DNA of 64,000 bases, from positions 3,348,001 through 3,412,000 of the forward strand of contig NZ_CP159835.1 of assembly GCF_047731265.1 (NCBI RefSeq). Reading direction: 5' to 3'. A program made the translations under genes and the position numbers. The notes under the pieces are model-generated. The model was not told the DNA's origin, did not search any database, and was given only the letters and a program-made list of their open reading frames with translations. Source of the DNA: Patiriisocius sp047731265. GTDB lineage: Bacteria > Bacteroidota > Bacteroidia > Flavobacteriales > Flavobacteriaceae. Positions 41,100 through 50,721 of this stretch are shown here, piece by piece (within the stretch, counting starts at the first letter, position 1; each line of letters begins with the position of its first letter).

Positions 41100-42521
41100 C
41101 TATTTAAAAACGTCATATCTATAACCAAAATTAACCCCAAAATTTTCTTTTGTATAGTTACTATAGTCTAGCCCAATTTGTACAGAAAGCGAACCGTATT
41201 TTGAAGGATATGCTAACTGGCCGTAAAGATACATTGCTTTTTCTCTCGGTATTATTGGTTCTTGATAGGTTCCTAGATATTCGGCATAGGTTGCTTTTAC
41301 CCTGTATTCAAACTTTGAAAGATAACCAAAAACACCTAAGTGATGCGCGATGCTTCTATTAATTGCAACTCCCAAATTGTCTTCTCTTGGAATTATAAAA
41401 GGAACCCCTATTGTATTGCCATTATATACCCATCCCGTTTGATAAATACCACTATTAAAATAATTGTCCAGCCCGCTACCATTTCCCTCACCGCCCTGTA
41501 CTAATCTCCTTCCGCTCTGAGAAACCGTTTGGACATATTCATATAATATTGATGTTATTAATTTGTTCTTATTAGGCTGTAAAAAAATTCCCCAAATGCC
41601 ATCAGGAAAATTACGCAGCTCTCTTCCAGACCGATCTTCAAATAAATTTTGATGATAGAGTTTGATGTTATAATTTGTCATTTCCTTATCATAACTCAAA
41701 TGATAGGATGCAACATGATTTCCTACTGCATTTAATTGATCGTTTATTGTATTGCCTCCCCCTTTCCCCACAAATGCCTTAGCAAAGCTTGAAAAACTTT
41801 CTTCTTGCTGACCAAATTCTTGAGAGAAACCTCCCCATTGAACATAATGAGCTAAACCAGCGAAAAAGTTACTAGTTTTAGAAAGGTTAAAATCTAGATA
41901 TAGTGATTTATGATGTATCATTGCTCCATCAACTACTCTTGTATCATTAAGCTCATAATGAGCAATAGTAGCTCTGAAACCAAACCATTTAAGTAATTTT
42001 ATGGTTCGGGCGGTACTAAGTTCTGCTCCCGGCATTGCGCGCGCATTACCAGTCCATAATATATCCCCCCCAACAGATGATAAATCATCCAATAATACAT
42101 CTCTATGCTTAAGTCCTAAATTAAAATCAAACCACGAATTTTTATAGGTAGCATATAGTTGATCGATAATAACTCCATCAAAATCATTGTAAAGTACTCC
42201 TACTTTAGTGTCAACAGTGGCTTTTTCAGAAACTGACCTGGTGTAACCAAAATCTCCTAGCGTTAAAAAATTAGTTTGTGCATCTACTCTCCCTAAGGTA
42301 TTGTTAAATAACCAAAAAGGCAGATCACCATCTGACGCAACCATTCCTTGTAAAGAGATGCTGGCATTAAAGTTATTGTAAAGACTGTCATTTTTAATGA
42401 CAGTGTCATTCTGAGCTATTAATAACTGTGTGAAAATAATATAGCTAACTAGTGTGTAAAAAAGCTTTTTAGAAAAGTTTTTTGTTCTAGCGGATGTTTG
42501 TTGTTTTTTTTGAAAAATCAA
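41100..42521 (-). CDS. Capsule assembly Wzi-like outer-membrane protein
   Basis: About 473 residues from TTG 42519-42521. The frame is open to 42596 but that part overlaps the pglF-like gene. A signal peptide (KKLFYTLVSYIIFTQLLIAQ) precedes a beta-barrel rich in aromatic residues with the Wzi family features GDLPFWLFNNTLGRVDAQTN and later GLDYSNYTKENFGVNFGYRY. Wzi helps attach capsule or surface polysaccharide to the outer membrane. It is the last gene of the minus-strand polysaccharide locus and fits its role as the surface acceptor. Confidence 0.82.
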   Translation of the reverse strand: MIFQKKQQTSARTKNFSKKLFYTLVSYIIFTQLLIAQNDTVIKNDSLYNNFNASISLQGMVASDGDLPFWLFNNTLGRVDAQTNFLTLGDFGYTRSVSEKATVDTKVGVLYNDFDGVIIDQLYATYKNSWFDFNLGLKHRDVLLDDLSSVGGDILWTGNARAMPGAELSTARTIKLLKWFGFRATIAHYELNDTRVVDGAMIHHKSLYLDFNLSKTSNFFAGLAHYVQWGGFSQEFGQQEESFSSFAKAFVGKGGGNTINDQLNAVGNHVASYHLSYDKEMTNYNIKLYHQNLFEDRSGRELRNFPDGIWGIFLQPNKNKLITSILYEYVQTVSQSGRRLVQGGEGNGSGLDNYFNSGIYQTGWVYNGNTIGVPFIIPREDNLGVAINRSIAHHLGVFGYLSKFEYRVKATYAEYLGTYQEPIIPREKAMYLYGQLAYPSKYGSLSVQIGLDYSNYTKENFGVNFGYRYDVFK

Positions 42522-42531
42522 GATAGTTCTA

Positions 42532-44475
42532 TTAAGATTCGTTTTCAGAATCCAATACCTCAAAGACTGAATTATTACTTTTAAATTCTGGAACAATTTC
42601 TTTTAAAATTCTTACTACGCTTTGATCATCTAATCGCGTAGCAGATTTAATAATCTTTTTTATATTAACATTAATATTTTCAAAATTAGCAACACGTTCT
42701 TTTGAAATCATTATCTTGGGATGATGGGTAGGTAGTGTGGTTGAAGTATCGTTTAGTAACTCTTCATATAGTTTTTCTCCAGGTCGTAATCCAGTTATTT
42801 CAATCTCAATATCGGTATAAGGAGTTAAACCAGATAATTCAATCATTCGCTTTGCAAGATCTAAGATCTTCACAGGTGCACCCATATCAAAAATGAAAAT
42901 CTCACCACCGTTACCCATTGTTCCCGCTTGTAGAACTAATTGGCAGGCTTCTGGTATTGTCATAAAGTAACGAATGATATCTTTATGAGTAACCGTTACA
43001 GGACCTCCTTCTGAAATTTGTTTTCTAAAATGTGGTATTACAGAACCGTTTGAACCAAGAACATTTCCGAACCTAGTAGTGATAAATTTAGTTCCAATAT
43101 TCTCTTCTTTGTTTTGAAGTGCCTGCACATATATTTCTGCCGCTCTTTTTGAAGCTCCCATTACATTTGTAGGATTAACAGCTTTGTCTGTAGAAACCAT
43201 AACAAATCGTTCAATCTTATGGCTCACTGCTAGGACTGATAAGTTAACAGTACCTAAAATATTGACATAAATTGCTTCATGAGGATTTCGTTCTATCAAG
43301 GGCACATGTTTGTATGCCGCGGCATGGTAGACAACATTAAATTTATGAAATTTGAACAGCATTCCCATACGGTACATGTTGCTAATATTTGCTAGCTCCG
43401 TAATAAATTTTAGGTTTGGAAAGTGTTGCAAAAGGTATAATTCTAATTCGTATAATGGAGATTCTCCCTGATCTAATATGACAATTAATTTAGGATTAAA
43501 TGTAGCAACCTGTCGCACTATTTCACTTCCAATAGAACCCGCTCCACCAGTTATTAAAATCGTTTTTCCTTCTAAATGATCTTTAATAATGTCTGTTTCA
43601 ATCTTTATTATATCTCTTTCGAGAAGGTCTTCAATTTGGATAGGTTTTATTTTTGTCCTTACATCTTCCATCTTATTCCATTCTTCTAGAGAAGGAACAT
43701 TGTAAACCTTTGTTTTTGCTTTTAAACAAATCTCTACTATTTTATTTTTTTCTTTTACAGAGGTATTATTGCCAATAAAAAGCACCCCTTCAATATTATA
43801 GTGGTCTATGAGTTCTGGCAAATTTTGATTTACCTTAAAAACAGGTTTGTCAAGAAGTTTTAGCCTTTTAGAACCAATGTTTTCAGTAAAAAAACCAATG
43901 AGTTTGAAAGGGAAATTTGATTCACGTGTTAATGCTTGTCCTAATGAAATTGTTTCATCATCAATCCCAATAATTGCGATGCGTTCTTTTAGCAACCCCT
44001 TTTTATTATGACGCAGGTATTGATATATTTCTTTTACAAAAATTCTGAAGAATAAAAGAAAACAAAATGACAACAGCGTATAAAAAACTATAGATGTGGT
44101 TATAAATAATGGTTTTTCTAAAATTACACTGGATAGACCTGATATAATTAATAATACTATTGCAGTAAATATTTGGGATAGTGCCAATTTAATAACATCT
44201 ACAAAACTTGAATGTCGAATAATCCCTGAATAGGTCTTGAAGACAAAAAAGAATATAATGTTCACAAAAACAAAAACAAAACCTTGAACAGTTATGCTTA
44301 GAACATCATAAAAATTTATTACGGTACTTGTTATGATAAAATAAAGCATCAGGAATGAAAAACATCCTATAAATACATCAATCATCAAAACAATCCAACG
44401 TGGTAAATAACGTTGGTGCAATAATGAAATTTCATTATTACCATTATACAAAATACTTTTAATTTTTTCTTTCAA
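42532..44475 (-). CDS. pglF: UDP-N-acetylglucosamine 4,6-dehydratase, membrane type (PglF/CapD-like)
   Basis: 647 residues. The first ~140 hold four membrane helices, then a CoA-binding-like domain (RIAIIGIDDETISLG) and an SDR domain from about 290: TGGAGSIGSEIVRQ, VYHAAAYKHVPLIE, VSTDKAVNPTNVMGASKRAA, FGNVLGSNGSVIPHF, LRPGEKLYEELL. PglF-type enzymes convert UDP-GlcNAc to the 4-keto-6-deoxy sugar. The three genes upstream are PglE, PglD and PglC types, so this is the first enzyme of UDP-diNAc-bacillosamine synthesis rather than of another 6-deoxy sugar. TTG start at 44473-44475. Confidence 0.88.
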   Translation of the reverse strand: MKEKIKSILYNGNNEISLLHQRYLPRWIVLMIDVFIGCFSFLMLYFIITSTVINFYDVLSITVQGFVFVFVNIIFFFVFKTYSGIIRHSSFVDVIKLALSQIFTAIVLLIISGLSSVILEKPLFITTSIVFYTLLSFCFLLFFRIFVKEIYQYLRHNKKGLLKERIAIIGIDDETISLGQALTRESNFPFKLIGFFTENIGSKRLKLLDKPVFKVNQNLPELIDHYNIEGVLFIGNNTSVKEKNKIVEICLKAKTKVYNVPSLEEWNKMEDVRTKIKPIQIEDLLERDIIKIETDIIKDHLEGKTILITGGAGSIGSEIVRQVATFNPKLIVILDQGESPLYELELYLLQHFPNLKFITELANISNMYRMGMLFKFHKFNVVYHAAAYKHVPLIERNPHEAIYVNILGTVNLSVLAVSHKIERFVMVSTDKAVNPTNVMGASKRAAEIYVQALQNKEENIGTKFITTRFGNVLGSNGSVIPHFRKQISEGGPVTVTHKDIIRYFMTIPEACQLVLQAGTMGNGGEIFIFDMGAPVKILDLAKRMIELSGLTPYTDIEIEITGLRPGEKLYEELLNDTSTTLPTHHPKIMISKERVANFENINVNIKKIIKSATRLDDQSVVRILKEIVPEFKSNNSVFEVLDSENES

Positions 44476-44489
44476 TGGTATTTATTGAT

Positions 44490-45626
44490 TCAGATTTTAA
44501 AAATACTCTTCAATGCTACTTCGATTCTTTCCTTTTCTCCTGTAGTAAGATTGCTGCCAGATGGTAAACACAAACCATTATTAAAAAGATTTTCTGCCAC
44601 TTTTGCACCGTAATAGGGAGCATCTTTAAATATGGGTTGCAGGTGCATGGGCTTCCATAACGGTCTGCACTCTATATTGTCTGCATCTAAAGTATGTCTA
44701 ATTTCATCCGTTGAGATTTCAGTGAATTGATTATTTAACGTGATACAAGATAACCAATGATTTGAATAAAAATCGCTTGATGGCTCTTTAAAAACGGAAA
44801 CACTCTCAACATTTTTAAAAATACGCTCATAAAAAGAATTCATCCCTCTTCGAAGGACGACGTGTTCATCTAAAACTTCCATTTGGCCGCGACCAATACC
44901 TGCACAAACGTTACTCATTCTATAATTATATCCTATATGTGAATGCTGGTAATGAGGTGCGTCATCTCTTGCTTGAGTAGAAAGAAATATTGATTCCTCC
45001 TTTATTTTTGGGTCTTTTGAAACCAAGGCCCCTCCACCTGAAGTAGTAATAATTTTATTACCGTTAAAAGATAGAATTGAGATGTCGCCAAAAGTCCCAC
45101 ATTTTCTTCCTTTATAACTACTCCCTAGTGCTTCAGCACTATCTTCAACTACAGGAATTTCATATTTTTTAGCAACCGCTGTAACCTCTTCTATCTTGTA
45201 AGGCATCCCGTACAAGTGAACCACAATAATCGCTTTGGGCTTTTTACCTTTTTTAATACGGGCTTTTATTGCTTCTTCAAGAAAGTGCGGGCACATATTC
45301 CAAGTGTCAGGCTCGCTATCTACAAAAATAGGTGTGGCTCCTTGGTACGCTATAGGGTTTGCCGAAGCAGAAAAGGTAATTGTTTGACATAAAACCTCAT
45401 CCCCTCTTTCAACTCCTAATAATATAAGCGCTAAATGAATGGCTGCGGTGCCTGAACTTAAGGCTGCAACATGACTTCCCTCTTTTAAATAATTTTTAAT
45501 TGATTGCTCAAATCCAGTAACATTGGGCCCTAAAGGTGCAATCCAATTGGTCTCGAAAGCTTCATTTACATAGCCTTGCTCTGTGCCACCCATATGAGGA
45601 GAAGACAGGTATATTTTTGTATTCAT
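44490..45626 (-). CDS. pglE: PLP-dependent aminotransferase (DegT family, PglE-like)
   Basis: A 378-residue DegT/DnrJ/EryC1/StrS aminotransferase. It puts an amino group on C4 of the 4-keto sugar made by the PglF-type enzyme, using glutamate. The PLP-binding lysine is Lys191 (SFNGNKIITTSGGG). Also visible are SSGTAAIHLAL (57-67), VVEDSAEALGSSYKGRKCG (159-177) and IGYNYRMSNVCAGIGRGQ. The N-terminus MNTKIYLSSPHMGGTEQGYV resembles PglE and LegC. Its ATG overlaps the stop of the pglD-like gene by one base. Confidence 0.9.
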   Translation of the reverse strand: MNTKIYLSSPHMGGTEQGYVNEAFETNWIAPLGPNVTGFEQSIKNYLKEGSHVAALSSGTAAIHLALILLGVERGDEVLCQTITFSASANPIAYQGATPIFVDSEPDTWNMCPHFLEEAIKARIKKGKKPKAIIVVHLYGMPYKIEEVTAVAKKYEIPVVEDSAEALGSSYKGRKCGTFGDISILSFNGNKIITTSGGGALVSKDPKIKEESIFLSTQARDDAPHYQHSHIGYNYRMSNVCAGIGRGQMEVLDEHVVLRRGMNSFYERIFKNVESVSVFKEPSSDFYSNHWLSCITLNNQFTEISTDEIRHTLDADNIECRPLWKPMHLQPIFKDAPYYGAKVAENLFNNGLCLPSGSNLTTGEKERIEVALKSIFKI

Positions 45627-46222
45627 TATTTTATAATTTTTCCTGGATTACCATAAACTAAAGCGTTGTCTGGTATATCCTTAGTTACTACAGCTCCTGC
45701 ACCAATCGTAACCCATTTTCCAATTTTAGTCTCTGGCAATATTATGCTTCCCGCTCCTATAAGCGTTCCTTCTCCTATTTCTACACCACCACAAATACTA
45801 GCTTGTATCGCTATATGCACAAACTTGCCTAGCCTTACATTATGGGATACAGTAGCATTATTATTAACAATACAAAATTCGTCCAAATGTACATCTGCAT
45901 CAATCACACTATTAGGAAAAACAACACATCCTTGACCAATCTTAGCCGACGGATAAACCACAGCAGATGGGTGAACAAAGATAGGAAAATCTCCTGATAA
46001 TTGCTCAAAAACCTTCTTTCTGGATTTGTTATTACCGATAGCAATCGCAGAGGTTTTTGTGCTATCTTTTTTTGTGAATTTTTTGACTGGAATTCCCAAA
46101 AGAGTACCGCAATTGGGTTTATCATCCACAATACTAGTAGGTGTATATTCCTCCAACGCTCTAATCAATTCTATTACAGCAAAACTGTGCCCTCCGGCAC
46201 CATATACTTGTATTTCTTTCAT
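45626..46222 (-). CDS. pglD: UDP-4-amino-sugar N-acetyltransferase (PglD-like)
   Basis: A 198-residue left-handed beta-helix acetyltransferase. The N-terminal Rossmann-like part with YGAGGHSFAV (7-16) binds UDP. From about residue 90 hexapeptide repeats (PSAKIGQGCVVFPNSVIDAD) lead to the catalytic histidine His127 in NNATVSHNVRLG, matching the PglD active site. It acetylates the C4 amine to complete UDP-diNAc-bacillosamine with acetyl-CoA. ATGA overlap with the pglC-like gene stop at 46219-46222. Confidence 0.9.
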   Translation of the reverse strand: MKEIQVYGAGGHSFAVIELIRALEEYTPTSIVDDKPNCGTLLGIPVKKFTKKDSTKTSAIAIGNNKSRKKVFEQLSGDFPIFVHPSAVVYPSAKIGQGCVVFPNSVIDADVHLDEFCIVNNNATVSHNVRLGKFVHIAIQASICGGVEIGEGTLIGAGSIILPETKIGKWVTIGAGAVVTKDIPDNALVYGNPGKIIK

Positions 46223-46824
46223 TTACTTCCTTCAAAAGGTTTTGTGGTAACTTCTCCTTCGGTATTAATATCTTCTTTAAAAATCACTTTCTTAACGGTC
46301 ATAAATAGAATTTTTATATCTAAAAAAAAAGACTGATTTGTAACATACCAAACATCCAATTCAAATTTCTTTTCCCAAGATATTGAATTTCTTCCCATTA
46401 CTTGAGCCCATCCCGTTATGCCTGGTTTTACCAGATGCCGTTGTTTTTGAGTATCATTATAAAGCGGCAGATAATGAGGAAGCAATGGTCTTGGCCCAAC
46501 AAAACTCATATCTCCTTTAATAACATTAAGTAATTGGGGAATTTCATCAAGCGAAGTTTTTCTTACGAAAGAACCAATAGGTGTTAATCTTAGAGAATCT
46601 GGCAACAAATTTCCTTGAGCATCTTTCTTGTCGTTCATGGTCTTAAACTTAATAATGGTAAAAATATGCTCATTTTTACCTGGTCGTCTTTGAAGGAAAA
46701 AAGGTTTACCTCTATTCGCGGCTAAAATAAATATCGTAATTACTAAAAATATTGGGCTAATTATCGAGAATACAGTGAATGCAGCAAGGAAATCGAATAA
46801 AGGTTTAAAAATATTTTTATACAC
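46219..46824 (-). CDS. pglC: Undecaprenyl-phosphate sugar phosphotransferase (PglC-like)
   Basis: A 201-residue monotopic phosphoglycosyl transferase. There is an N-terminal membrane segment (about 9-36), then QRRPGKNEHIFTIIKFKTMN and the catalytic pair Asp93-Glu94 (KTSLDEIPQLLN), at the same numbering as Campylobacter PglC. VGPRPLLPHYLPLYN and PGITGWAQVMGRN are family blocks. It transfers the sugar phosphate to undecaprenyl phosphate, starting the repeat unit. Given its neighbours the sugar is most likely diNAc-bacillosamine. GTG start at 46822-46824. Confidence 0.92.
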   Translation of the reverse strand: MYKNIFKPLFDFLAAFTVFSIISPIFLVITIFILAANRGKPFFLQRRPGKNEHIFTIIKFKTMNDKKDAQGNLLPDSLRLTPIGSFVRKTSLDEIPQLLNVIKGDMSFVGPRPLLPHYLPLYNDTQKQRHLVKPGITGWAQVMGRNSISWEKKFELDVWYVTNQSFFLDIKILFMTVKKVIFKEDINTEGEVTTKPFEGSK

Positions 46825-46836
46825 AGAACAAAGATA

Positions 46837-47991
46837 TTAAAGCTTTGCTCTTAACAGCGCATATTCATTTAATAAATACTGCCACATTTCTTGACGATCA
46901 TAATTTTTTGTAATACTACTTCTGGTGTTTTTCTGAAGTTTAGCATAGTATTGATTATCACTTAGTAGTTTGATCATGGCTTCTTGTGTAGCCTTTTGAT
47001 TCTTAACGGGAATTATTATTCCATTTTCATCTTGGGTTATGATTTCATTACAGCCATTTATATCTGAAACTATTGAAGGCAATCCCATAGCTCCAGCTTG
47101 TAAAACTACATTAGGAAACCCCTCTCTATAGCTTGGAAAAATCAATGCACTACTCAACGCTAAAAAAGGCCTTACATCATTTTGATAGCCGGCGTGGACT
47201 ATCTTACTATTCGTTTTTATAGCTTCTTTTGTTGCGGGTTGAAGTGGGTCTAGTTCATCCTCAAAAGGACCAACTAATACTAATGAAACATTTTTATATA
47301 ATTTTTGCACTTCCAAAAATGCTCCCACCATCTCGTGCATACCTTTGTCTGCAACAATTCTACCAACAAAAACAAAAACAAAATCATTAGCGGGAATATT
47401 CCATTTTTCTTTTTCAATTAATAAATTAGTTTTCGCAAAATGCGTTGGGTCAAAATAACTTGTATCTATGCCATTAGTACTTCCCTTTCCAAGGACTTTC
47501 AGTTTATGAGAAGGGCAGAATGATTCGGTCTTTATAAAATCATAAAGTCCCTTTGAATTTGGATATACATTTGTGGCAAATTTATAGGTCCATTTTTCAA
47601 CCGTGTTTAGTATTTTTCGTTTTAAGCCAGTTGCCTCCATTAAAGGCAAACCAGCAACAGTATGCAATCGTAATGGTACTTTTGCGAAGTAAGCTGCCAT
47701 CATTCCCACGATGCCTGCTTTAGGCGTATGCGAATGAACAATGAGAGGCTTTTCCTTTAATAAAAATTTATAGAGATTAAAAACGGCTTTTAAGTCTTTG
47801 AAAGGCGTTATTTTTCTTGTTAGTTCTAAATGAAACGTAGCTACTCCATTATTACGACCATATTTTAATAACCGTCCTTTATCATCAGAAACTGCCGTTA
47901 CCTCAAAATGGTTTTGCATAAAAGTAAGTTGTCCTTCTAGCAATTTTTCTAAGGACAGCGGCACTGTAGTAATGCGTATTAATTTTTGCAA
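46837..47991 (-). CDS. Glycosyltransferase family 4 (PglA/WbpX-like)
   Basis: A 384-residue retaining GT-B glycosyltransferase. The N-terminal half has PLIVHSHTPKAGIVGMMAAY and LRLHTVAGLPLMEATG. The C-terminal half has FVFVGRIVADKGMHEMVGAF, then SALIFPSYREGFPNVVLQAG, the EX7E-type nucleotide-sugar site. It is adjacent to the pglC-like gene, so it probably adds the second sugar to the lipid-linked first one. Start TTG 47989-47991. The donor cannot be read; UDP-FucNAc from the same locus is a reasonable guess. Confidence 0.88.
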   Translation of the reverse strand: MQKLIRITTVPLSLEKLLEGQLTFMQNHFEVTAVSDDKGRLLKYGRNNGVATFHLELTRKITPFKDLKAVFNLYKFLLKEKPLIVHSHTPKAGIVGMMAAYFAKVPLRLHTVAGLPLMEATGLKRKILNTVEKWTYKFATNVYPNSKGLYDFIKTESFCPSHKLKVLGKGSTNGIDTSYFDPTHFAKTNLLIEKEKWNIPANDFVFVFVGRIVADKGMHEMVGAFLEVQKLYKNVSLVLVGPFEDELDPLQPATKEAIKTNSKIVHAGYQNDVRPFLALSSALIFPSYREGFPNVVLQAGAMGLPSIVSDINGCNEIITQDENGIIIPVKNQKATQEAMIKLLSDNQYYAKLQKNTRSSITKNYDRQEMWQYLLNEYALLRAKL

Positions 47992-48289
47992 CAGATTATT
48001 TTTATTTATTAATTTTTAAACTAAAAGATTCTAAATCTATTCTAAAATTTCAATTTTGAACTTATTGTTTCGTTGTATATGTTTTTTACGATAATAAATT
48101 TTTACACTTAGATTTATTTCGTGGATAATTTTCGTGTTAAATTTTATTCAAATTAAGGCTTTAGTTTGATATTATCCAATAATTTTTCAAAGCTTATAAA
48201 TTTATTCCATCTTCTGAATTTTTCAAAAATATTATGCTTTTATCATACCTTTCATTCTAGCATATCATATCATTCTAGTATGGTATTAT
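47992..48289. other. Intergenic within the polysaccharide locus
   Basis: Nearly 300 bp, very AT-rich, with no coding frame. CATTCTAGCATATCATATCATTCTAGTATGG contains short direct repeats of CATTCTAG(C/T)AT near 48252-48282. It separates the pglC-side genes from broken genes upstream. Confidence 0.4.
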
Positions 48290-48490
48290 TTATAACGTTT
48301 TTTGTCTACTATTCTGCACCTTAAAATCTTGACCCAATATGTTTTTAAGTGTATCGTCTTTATAGCTGTTAGGCTCTATATCAATAACAGCGGCTGGTGT
48401 AGTAAAGCCAATATCCTTTGCGATAAAATCTTCAATAAGTATATGGGTTCCGTTTATTATTGACAGACCATTTTTCATGTTAACAATAGC
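48290..48490 (-). pseudogene. Right-handed beta-helix protein fragment
   Basis: About 65 codons (from AIVNMKNGLSIINGTHILIE to VIDIEPNSYKDDTLKNIL) match one stretch of the intact beta-helix lipoprotein at 50722-51912 (RRNGISIITGKN, then GIDIEPNNNDEIIENIKL). Nothing of the signal peptide or the other coils remains. It is a scrap of a deleted paralogue. Confidence 0.7.
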
Positions 48491-48536
48491 CTTGTATCAT
48501 TTAAGTGTTATTTTATTAATAAAACTTTTTGATTCT

Positions 48537-49140
48537 TTAAAAAATAATATCAAGCACATCACCACCAGTACTTTTCACCTTAATAGCTACTGCATATATA
48601 TATTGTGAATTGGGAATATATAAGTGTGTAAATTCTCCAACATCAAATTTACGCATTCTGAAATTTGTATTATTGCCGCTATCACCTTCAGCAGTCACTC
48701 CAAACTGCGCGATATTTATAGTTTTAGAATGGACTAAATTCCAATGAACATAGTCGTTATTTTTTGATTTGATTAGACCGTCTCCATTTTCATACTCTAT
48801 ACTTTGTTTATCCCAGGTAAAAATTTCTTGTCCACTATCATAAGTAGTATTGCAACCTGATACAAAGACAGTACTGCTCTTATTGGCACCCTCTGTTCTC
48901 AAGCTACTGGTATTGATAATAATCTTAAGTTTTGAAGGAAACTTAATGTTCGCTGTTTTTTTTTAAATCATTCCCTAAGAAAACAAAAGCAGTATCTAAT
49001 GTTTGTATGTTTCTATTTTGATATTTTACATTTTTTTTCTCGGTGTAATTATTTTTTGCAACACCTTGATCGAACGAGGATTTAACCCCACCCTTCATAG
49101 AGCAACTAACTAAAATTAGATATATACATACTATTTTCAT
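48537..49140 (-). pseudogene. Putative lipoprotein interrupted at an A9 tract
   Basis: ATG 49140 starts a short lipoprotein signal (MKIVCIYLILVSCS, Cys13), and the frame runs to a stop at 48943-48945. The next frame continues to 48537 (ANIKFPSKLKIIINTSSLRT, then HWNLVHSKTINIAQFGV). The two frames meet at a run of nine A on the minus strand (plus-strand T9 at 48956-48964). With eight A, the protein would be a continuous 200-residue lipoprotein. It may be a true frameshift, a slippage-controlled gene or a homopolymer sequencing error. I do not recognise the family; the C-terminal part looks like a beta-sandwich. Confidence 0.6.
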
Positions 49141-49283
49141 GAACTAAATGTAGTGTTTTGTTTTAAAAAGTAATTTGTGTTTTTATATTCACACGAGATC
49201 ATTTGAATCATAGTTTGTTGTAATTCCACAAGTTTATCTAGGGCAACGCGCGGTGGTAATTCGTATTGGTTTTTGCCATTTTA

Positions 49284-50660
49284 TTATTCTATTAAATGTT
49301 TAATATTGTTTTTAATCATTTTAAATTTCCCATTAGATTCATTTGGAATTTCAAGAACATACGATATTATAATTTTCATTTTATAGCCAACACGCGCTCT
49401 CCATTTTTCAAGAAATAGGACCTCGTCATTGCTTTTAAAATAGGCTTTATCTGCGATTAAGATGATGGAAATTTCATTTATTCCGTTTTGAATGACTTGA
49501 AATTTTTGTACTCCTTTGACATCTTTTAAGGTATTTGATATATTTCCAGAACTCACTTTTCCCATTTCTACTGAATATATAAAATCTCCCTCTCTTCCTA
49601 AAATACGATTTACAATAGGGTTTTTATCCCCACAATTACAAACCTTATCACTTAAGGTAACGGAATCTCCAATATCATACCTAATTAATGGAGTGCCACA
49701 AGTTGTAAAGCTAGTTACCACTAATTTTCCCTCATTTGCAGGATTGTTATGCTCGTCTAAAACTTCAAAAATCCCTGTTTGCAATTGTAAATGTAAATTT
49801 TGATTTTTACACTCAAAAATAAATGGAGCTCCTTCTGACGAAGCGTACTGGTCATATACTTTTGTTTTGAAAAACAGCTCAAATGTCTTCCTCATTGTTG
49901 GTGTTATAATTTCTGCTGTAAGAAATATTGCTTTAATAGTATTGGCTGGAAAAGATATATTATGAGCCAACCCATATTGTGCCAATTCGAGAATTGTAGA
50001 TGGAAAACCTGCAATAAATTCAGGCTTAAACGAAATTAAATTTTTAATATAATAGGCTAGATATTCATTCTTAATATGGAATGACGAGTAATATCGTATG
50101 TTGTGAAAATAATCTGTTTTCCAAAACCTTTTATTTTTCACATCTTTTTCAAAGACAATGTTTTTACCCGAGAACCAGGCAGTGCGCTTGCCTAAAGAAT
50201 ACCCAAACTGCCCCCTAAAGGTATCTAATATTGCAAAACGTTCTTGCATATTATCTTTTGTGAATACTACCTCAAGTGATTTCCCTGTAGTTCCCCCTGT
50301 TTTAGACTTTATACCGTTTTTAATATTTATAGTACGTATAGTATCATAGTGGGACTGTAAGTCTGCTTTTACTACGAGAGGCAAATTACCAATGTTATCT
50401 AGATTAATAGATGTTATTGAAGAACCGTAGAGCTCTTTATAAAACAAAGAGTGCTTTAATACATATATTGAGAATTCATGAAGTCTTTTTAATTGTTCTT
50501 GTTTCAGCTCTTTCAGGGAGGCATTTCGATAGTTTTTATAATGCTTTAAGTATTTTGAATAATTGCCCCCATAACGATTTTTATACGCTAAGATATTGAA
50601 TATACTAACCAGTATATTCTGCACAAACAACGGTGATTTTTTAAATATTTTTTCTTTCAA
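49284..50660 (-). CDS. CapK-like AMP-binding (phenylacetate-CoA ligase family) protein
   Basis: A 458-residue adenylate-forming enzyme. The motif GGTTGKSLEV (about 123) is the phosphate-binding loop, YDQYASSEGAPFIFEC (about 250) the adenine-binding region, LIRYDIGDSVTL (about 305) and GREGDFIYS the Asp and hinge parts. Members in capsule loci (CapK) have no proven reaction; related PaaK enzymes activate a carboxylic acid. It could activate an acid that decorates the polymer. TTG start at 50658-50660. Confidence 0.85.
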   Translation of the reverse strand: MKEKIFKKSPLFVQNILVSIFNILAYKNRYGGNYSKYLKHYKNYRNASLKELKQEQLKRLHEFSIYVLKHSLFYKELYGSSITSINLDNIGNLPLVVKADLQSHYDTIRTINIKNGIKSKTGGTTGKSLEVVFTKDNMQERFAILDTFRGQFGYSLGKRTAWFSGKNIVFEKDVKNKRFWKTDYFHNIRYYSSFHIKNEYLAYYIKNLISFKPEFIAGFPSTILELAQYGLAHNISFPANTIKAIFLTAEIITPTMRKTFELFFKTKVYDQYASSEGAPFIFECKNQNLHLQLQTGIFEVLDEHNNPANEGKLVVTSFTTCGTPLIRYDIGDSVTLSDKVCNCGDKNPIVNRILGREGDFIYSVEMGKVSSGNISNTLKDVKGVQKFQVIQNGINEISIILIADKAYFKSNDEVLFLEKWRARVGYKMKIIISYVLEIPNESNGKFKMIKNNIKHLIE

Positions 50661-50721
50661 ATCGAATTTTAAATTAAGGCTAAGTAAACAAAATACATTG
50701 TCTTAAGAAGAAAGATAATAA

